A stretch of DNA of 64,000 nucleotides, taken from the NCBI GenBank assembly GCA_965261315.1, contig CBDHDM010000093.1, forward strand, positions 124,001-188,000, written 5' to 3'. Origin of the DNA: Endozoicomonas sp965261315 (GTDB lineage Bacteria > Pseudomonadota > Gammaproteobacteria > Pseudomonadales > Endozoicomonadaceae). Below are positions 61,091-64,000 of this stretch, one piece after another. A program made the position numbers and the translations under genes. Every line of letters starts with the position of its first letter. The stretch's first letter is position 1. A model generated the notes under the pieces. The model saw only the letters and a program-made list of their open reading frames with translations. It was not told the DNA's origin and made no database searches.

Positions 61091-62378
61091 TGAACACAGT
61101 CCAGCATTTGCCCGTTTCGAACCTCCCAATGCATGTAACACTGCAGCAACAAGCTGCTTCTGGTGATCAAAATTTTTTGTTTCATCAGATTTATCAACAA
61201 ATTGATACTTTTGGAAACAGTAACCCGTTAATAGATATCCGGTCCACCCTTACAGAACAATGGGTGTCCTGGAATAGGGAGATTGAGCAGCCGTTAGAAC
61301 CTAATGACGGTCAGCCCTTTTTTTCAGTTAGTTCTTTTCCTCCAGCTGTAATGCACCTCAACAAAATATCCTATTCTGATCTTGCTTCACCAGTTATAGG
61401 TCAGGCACTTTCAGCACAAATGAGTTTTCGAGGGTCTGATTCTGTTCGTGTAGGCACTGTAAATCAGCATCAGGCATCTCCAGAGGTCAAGGAATTGACT
61501 GAACGCAGAGATGAACGACACCGAGCTATATCTGACACCAGCAATCAAACGATTTTTCCGGGCAATGGCTTAAAGCAATTGCCCCAATCGCTATTGGGAG
61601 CCCCTGAGAGTGATCCACTACACATTGATAAAAAGCACTTTGTTGGGGCTTCGAAAACGCTAACTGCTAATCATGGAGTACTGCTGGAGAATAATGTTTT
61701 TATTCAAAATAAACAGCAGCCAGGCATTATTGATAAGATGACTAATTCTGTCAGGCCAGAAGCTCACTTTCTCATCGATCAGGTAACCGTCAGAGAGCAA
61801 GTACCTTTGATGCCCCAGGTTGCAGAAGCCGACCTCGTCAATGCCAGTCACGCTTCTCATACTATAAAACAGAATGTGTCTGTTTCTGTTGAATCCAGTG
61901 CAGAACCTCATCAACAGAAAGCCATTTCTGGTTCTTATAGGGAAGTTTCTTTCCCACAGTCCTTATTTCCTCAACGTTTGGGTACTGAAGTAATCCAGAT
62001 GCTCAGAAAAGGGGAGGTTGGACTGGAAATCCGGCTTGATCCACCAGAACTTGGTCGCTTATCTCTCTCTGTTTCCTTTTGAAGCTGAATCACTTTCCCT
62101 TCAGGTAACTGCATCTTCAGCCATGACCCGGGACCTACTACTTAATCAGGCTGACAGGCTGAGACAGGTTTTAGCCGAACAGAATATGGATTTATCGGAA
62201 TTATCAGTAGATGTTCATTCTGGGCAGGGAAGGCAGGCTGGAAGGCATCACGCTACAGAAACAGCTGCTTCAGAAACCCTGCTATTAGCCGATTGGGGGA
62301 GTGAAAACCCGGAGTATTTATCCGGTACTCAGCTCTTTCGCTCTAGAGGAGGGCGATTGCTGGATCATTTTGTTTTAA
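61090..62378 (+). pseudogene. fliK: Hook-length control protein FliK (LafE), frameshifted
   Basis: The first frame (61090-62082, 330 residues) has the variable N-terminal ruler region and enters the conserved FliK C-terminal domain at VGLEIRLDPPELGRLSLSVSF, then stops at TTTTGA. Dropping one T at about 62078 lets it continue SFEAESLSLQVTASSAMTRD, LLLNQADRLRQVLAEQNMDL, which is the rest of the FliK switch domain. A second one-base difference at about 62375 would give a natural end RGGRLLDHFV-stop at 62378; as given, this frame runs on into fliL. Without its C-terminal domain FliK cannot trigger the FlhB specificity switch, so polyhooks would be expected if the break is real. Confidence 0.8.
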
Positions 62379-62425
62379 TCGCTCTTGCTTTTAATCGCTG
62401 GGGCTTAATGGTGCAAGGAGGCATG

Positions 62426-62899
62426 ATGGCGGAAGGGGTGGAGACTGAAGCAACAGTTGAAAAGAAATCAAGCAAGGGGCTTATGATCATTCTTATCTTT
62501 ATGATCCTCTTGCTTATTGCTGTTGCTGGGGGAGCGGCCTGGATGTTCATGCAACAGAAAGTTGAAGATCCGGACAAGTTGGCGGTGCCTCATTTTATGA
62601 AAATGGAACCGTTTATCATCACACTCAAGAGTGAAGCCCGTCCTCACTATCTGCAAATTAAGTTGTCTTTAATGAGCCGGGATCCAGAGGCATTGAAAAA
62701 ATTAGAGACCTATCGCCCTATGGTCCGAAATGAAATTATTCGCTATTTGAATACGCTGAAATATGTGGATGTATTAAAGCCTGAAGCTCCCGATACAATT
62801 CGAACAGAGTCCATTTCCAGAGTTAATAACCTCCTGGTTAAAGAGCAGGTTGAGGTCACGATGGGCGATCTGATTATTACTGATCTGGTTATCCAATAG
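62426..62899 (+). CDS. fliL: Flagellar basal body-associated protein FliL (LafF)
   Basis: 157 residues from the ATG at 62426, five bases after AAGGAG. One membrane helix (residues about 18-38, IILIFMILLLIAVAGGAAWM) is followed by the FliL periplasmic domain (PHFMKMEPFIITLKSEARPH, YLQIKLSLMSRDPEALKKLE, then KYVDVLKPE). FliL surrounds and strengthens stators. The same frame is open upstream to the broken fliK. Confidence 0.9.
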   Translation: MAEGVETEATVEKKSSKGLMIILIFMILLLIAVAGGAAWMFMQQKVEDPDKLAVPHFMKMEPFIITLKSEARPHYLQIKLSLMSRDPEALKKLETYRPMVRNEIIRYLNTLKYVDVLKPEAPDTIRTESISRVNNLLVKEQVEVTMGDLIITDLVIQ

Positions 62900-62911
62900 T
62901 GTTCTGACCCT

Positions 62912-63661
62912 ATGTCGCTACAGCAACTCAAAGGGCTGAATGCCTACCAGAAACAGAGTGGCATTGCTTCCCGGGATGAGCTCATCCGGGCGCATCTGGG
63001 ACTGGTTAAAAAAGTTGCGTTACATATTGCTGGAGCGTTGGGAGGCGATGTTCCGAAAGATGACCTGTTGCAAGCGGGTATGATGGGGTTACTGGATGCT
63101 GCAAGTCGTTTTGAACCTGGGAAGAACATCCCGTTTGAGCAGTATGCCCGAATCCGGATCAGAGGGGCGGTGATCGATGAACTTCGGCACTGGGACTGGC
63201 GAAGTCGCACTGATCGTGAACATAGTCATAGCATCCGAGATGCCATTCAGACGTTAAACAACCGGCTGGGACGGTCGCCTTCAGAGCAGGAAATTGCAGG
63301 AGAACTTGGCGTCAGTGTTGAGCGTTATCACCGAATTTTGCAGGGAGGCAGCTCTGGTACATTGTTGAGCCTGGATGCTCTCACTAATGGCGAAGCCAGT
63401 GCCAGCATCATCGAAGTCAGCGATGACGATTCTATACAGGTCATTACCGAAGGTGATGAGTGCAATAAAGCACTGACAAAAGCCTTAAAAGAGTTGCCTG
63501 AAAGAGAACAACAACTGATGAACCTGTATTACGTTCATGAGTTCAATATGAAAGAGATTGGTCAGATACTGGAGTTAACTGAAGCCAGAATTTCTCAACT
63601 CCATCAGCAGGCGCTATTGAGATTGCGCTCATTTATGGAAGAGTGGAGCAGGGAGCCCTGA
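62912..63661 (+). CDS. Flagellar sigma-28 factor (LafS/FliA)
   Basis: 249 residues. Region 2 reads LGLVKKVALHIAGALGGDVP, KDDLLQAGMMGLLDAASRFE and FEQYARIRIRGAVIDELRHW; region 3 reads LNNRLGRSPSEQEIAGELGV; region 4 reads LPEREQQLMNLYYVHEFNMK and EIGQILELTEARISQLHQQA. A sigma-28 gene next to the stator genes is the lafS arrangement; polar-type fliA usually lies with flhFG and cheY. It should drive the flagellin, flgM and motor genes. Confidence 0.94.
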   Translation: MSLQQLKGLNAYQKQSGIASRDELIRAHLGLVKKVALHIAGALGGDVPKDDLLQAGMMGLLDAASRFEPGKNIPFEQYARIRIRGAVIDELRHWDWRSRTDREHSHSIRDAIQTLNNRLGRSPSEQEIAGELGVSVERYHRILQGGSSGTLLSLDALTNGEASASIIEVSDDDSIQVITEGDECNKALTKALKELPEREQQLMNLYYVHEFNMKEIGQILELTEARISQLHQQALLRLRSFMEEWSREP

Positions 63662-63662
63662 T

Positions 63663-64000
63663 ATGAAAACTGTTGGTCTGCTGGCCATGCTGGGAAGTAT
63701 CTTTGGCGGATTTATGATTGCTGGCGGGAAGTTAATGTCTGTCTGGCAGCCGGCGGAAATCTTAATGATCGCTGGCGGTGCTTTTGGTGCATTCCTGATC
63801 GCCAATCCTATGGTGATCGTTCGTGCCACAGGAAGACACATGGCTTACATGGCCAAAGGAACCGGATTTAACCGTGCCTACTTCGACGAGCTGCTGACTC
63901 TTCTTCATACACTTTTTGAGATGGCCAGGAAGAAAGGGGGAAATAAGGTTCTTGAAGAGCATATTGAGTCCCCTGACACCAGTGACGTGTTTAAAAAGTT
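63663..64000 (+). CDS. motA: Stator subunit MotA (LafT), cut by window end
   Basis: The first 112 residues of a MotA-type stator: MKTVGLLAMLGSIFGGFMIA, then AEILMIAGGAFGAFLIANPM with two membrane helices, and the cytoplasmic loop FDELLTLLHTLFEMARKKGG. It starts one base after the sigma-28 stop. The partner motB/lafU should follow outside the window. The opening resembles proton-type lateral stators, but ion choice cannot be read from this part. Confidence 0.88.
   Translation, partial: MKTVGLLAMLGSIFGGFMIAGGKLMSVWQPAEILMIAGGAFGAFLIANPMVIVRATGRHMAYMAKGTGFNRAYFDELLTLLHTLFEMARKKGGNKVLEEHIESPDTSDVFKK

Overview
The window looks like chromosomal DNA of a marine gammaproteobacterium. The best guess is Oceanospirillales, possibly an Endozoicomonas-type host associate. 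This rests on protein flavour: MdlA, RlmA, YbiT, DbpA and RluA orthologues of gammaproteobacterial type, a chitin-active LPMO gene, many insertion-sequence remnants and decaying genes. It is an inference; there is no rRNA or tRNA in the window.

Left half (1 to about 30 kb): ordinary housekeeping and accessory genes mixed with debris. In order: a truncated mdlA; a DUF962 gene; a short-chain dehydrogenase with an internal deletion; a GbpA-like chitin LPMO gene killed by one in-frame TGA; a DUF1501/DUF1800 pair; a ChrA transporter; remnants of IS3, IS66 and another IS; a LysR regulator; a two-component system divergent from a small exported protein; a cluster of unrecognised genes at 15.0-18.4 kb (231-bp tandem repeats on one strand, three overlapping reading frames on the other); a multiply frameshifted dbpA; a multiply frameshifted DASS transporter; GNAT; a small membrane protein; rlmA; a frameshifted lipoprotein; ybiT; an M23 peptidase; rluA; two conserved small or hypothetical genes; and an IS982 remnant.

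Right half (30.5-64 kb): a nearly complete flagellar locus. The plus strand carries flgBCDEFGHIJKL, flgMN, motY, fliEFGHIJ and flgA. The minus strand carries fliQ-fliR-flhB-flhA-fliM-fliN-fliP. The plus strand then resumes with two flagellins, fliD, fliS, a fliT-like gene, fliK (frameshifted), fliL, a sigma-28 gene and the start of motA. This last block has the gene order of the lateral flagellar lafABCDEFSTU operon of Vibrio and Aeromonas. fliO, flhF, flhG and chemotaxis genes are absent from the window, FlgJ is the short form without a hydrolase domain, and FliM lacks the usual N-terminal CheY-binding motif. Together these point to a lateral-type (secondary) flagellum packed into one locus. 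Candidate sigma-28 promoters with a TAAG/N15/(G/A)CCGA pattern precede flgM and the first flagellin.

The most unusual item is a 602-residue protein at 48390-50198, between flgA and fliP. It has the architecture of a type I restriction methylase fused to an HsdS-like target domain, but the SAM-binding and NPP(F/Y) catalytic motifs are replaced. A perfect 25-bp inverted repeat lies just upstream. I found no hsdR. A non-catalytic DNA-binding methylase relative inside a flagellar locus is the best candidate here for an undescribed function.

About a dozen indels, one deletion and one nonsense change fall in the first 30 kb, while in the flagellar half only fliK is damaged. This contrast argues for real gene decay rather than uniform sequencing error, although many of the indels sit in short homopolymers and should be checked in reads.
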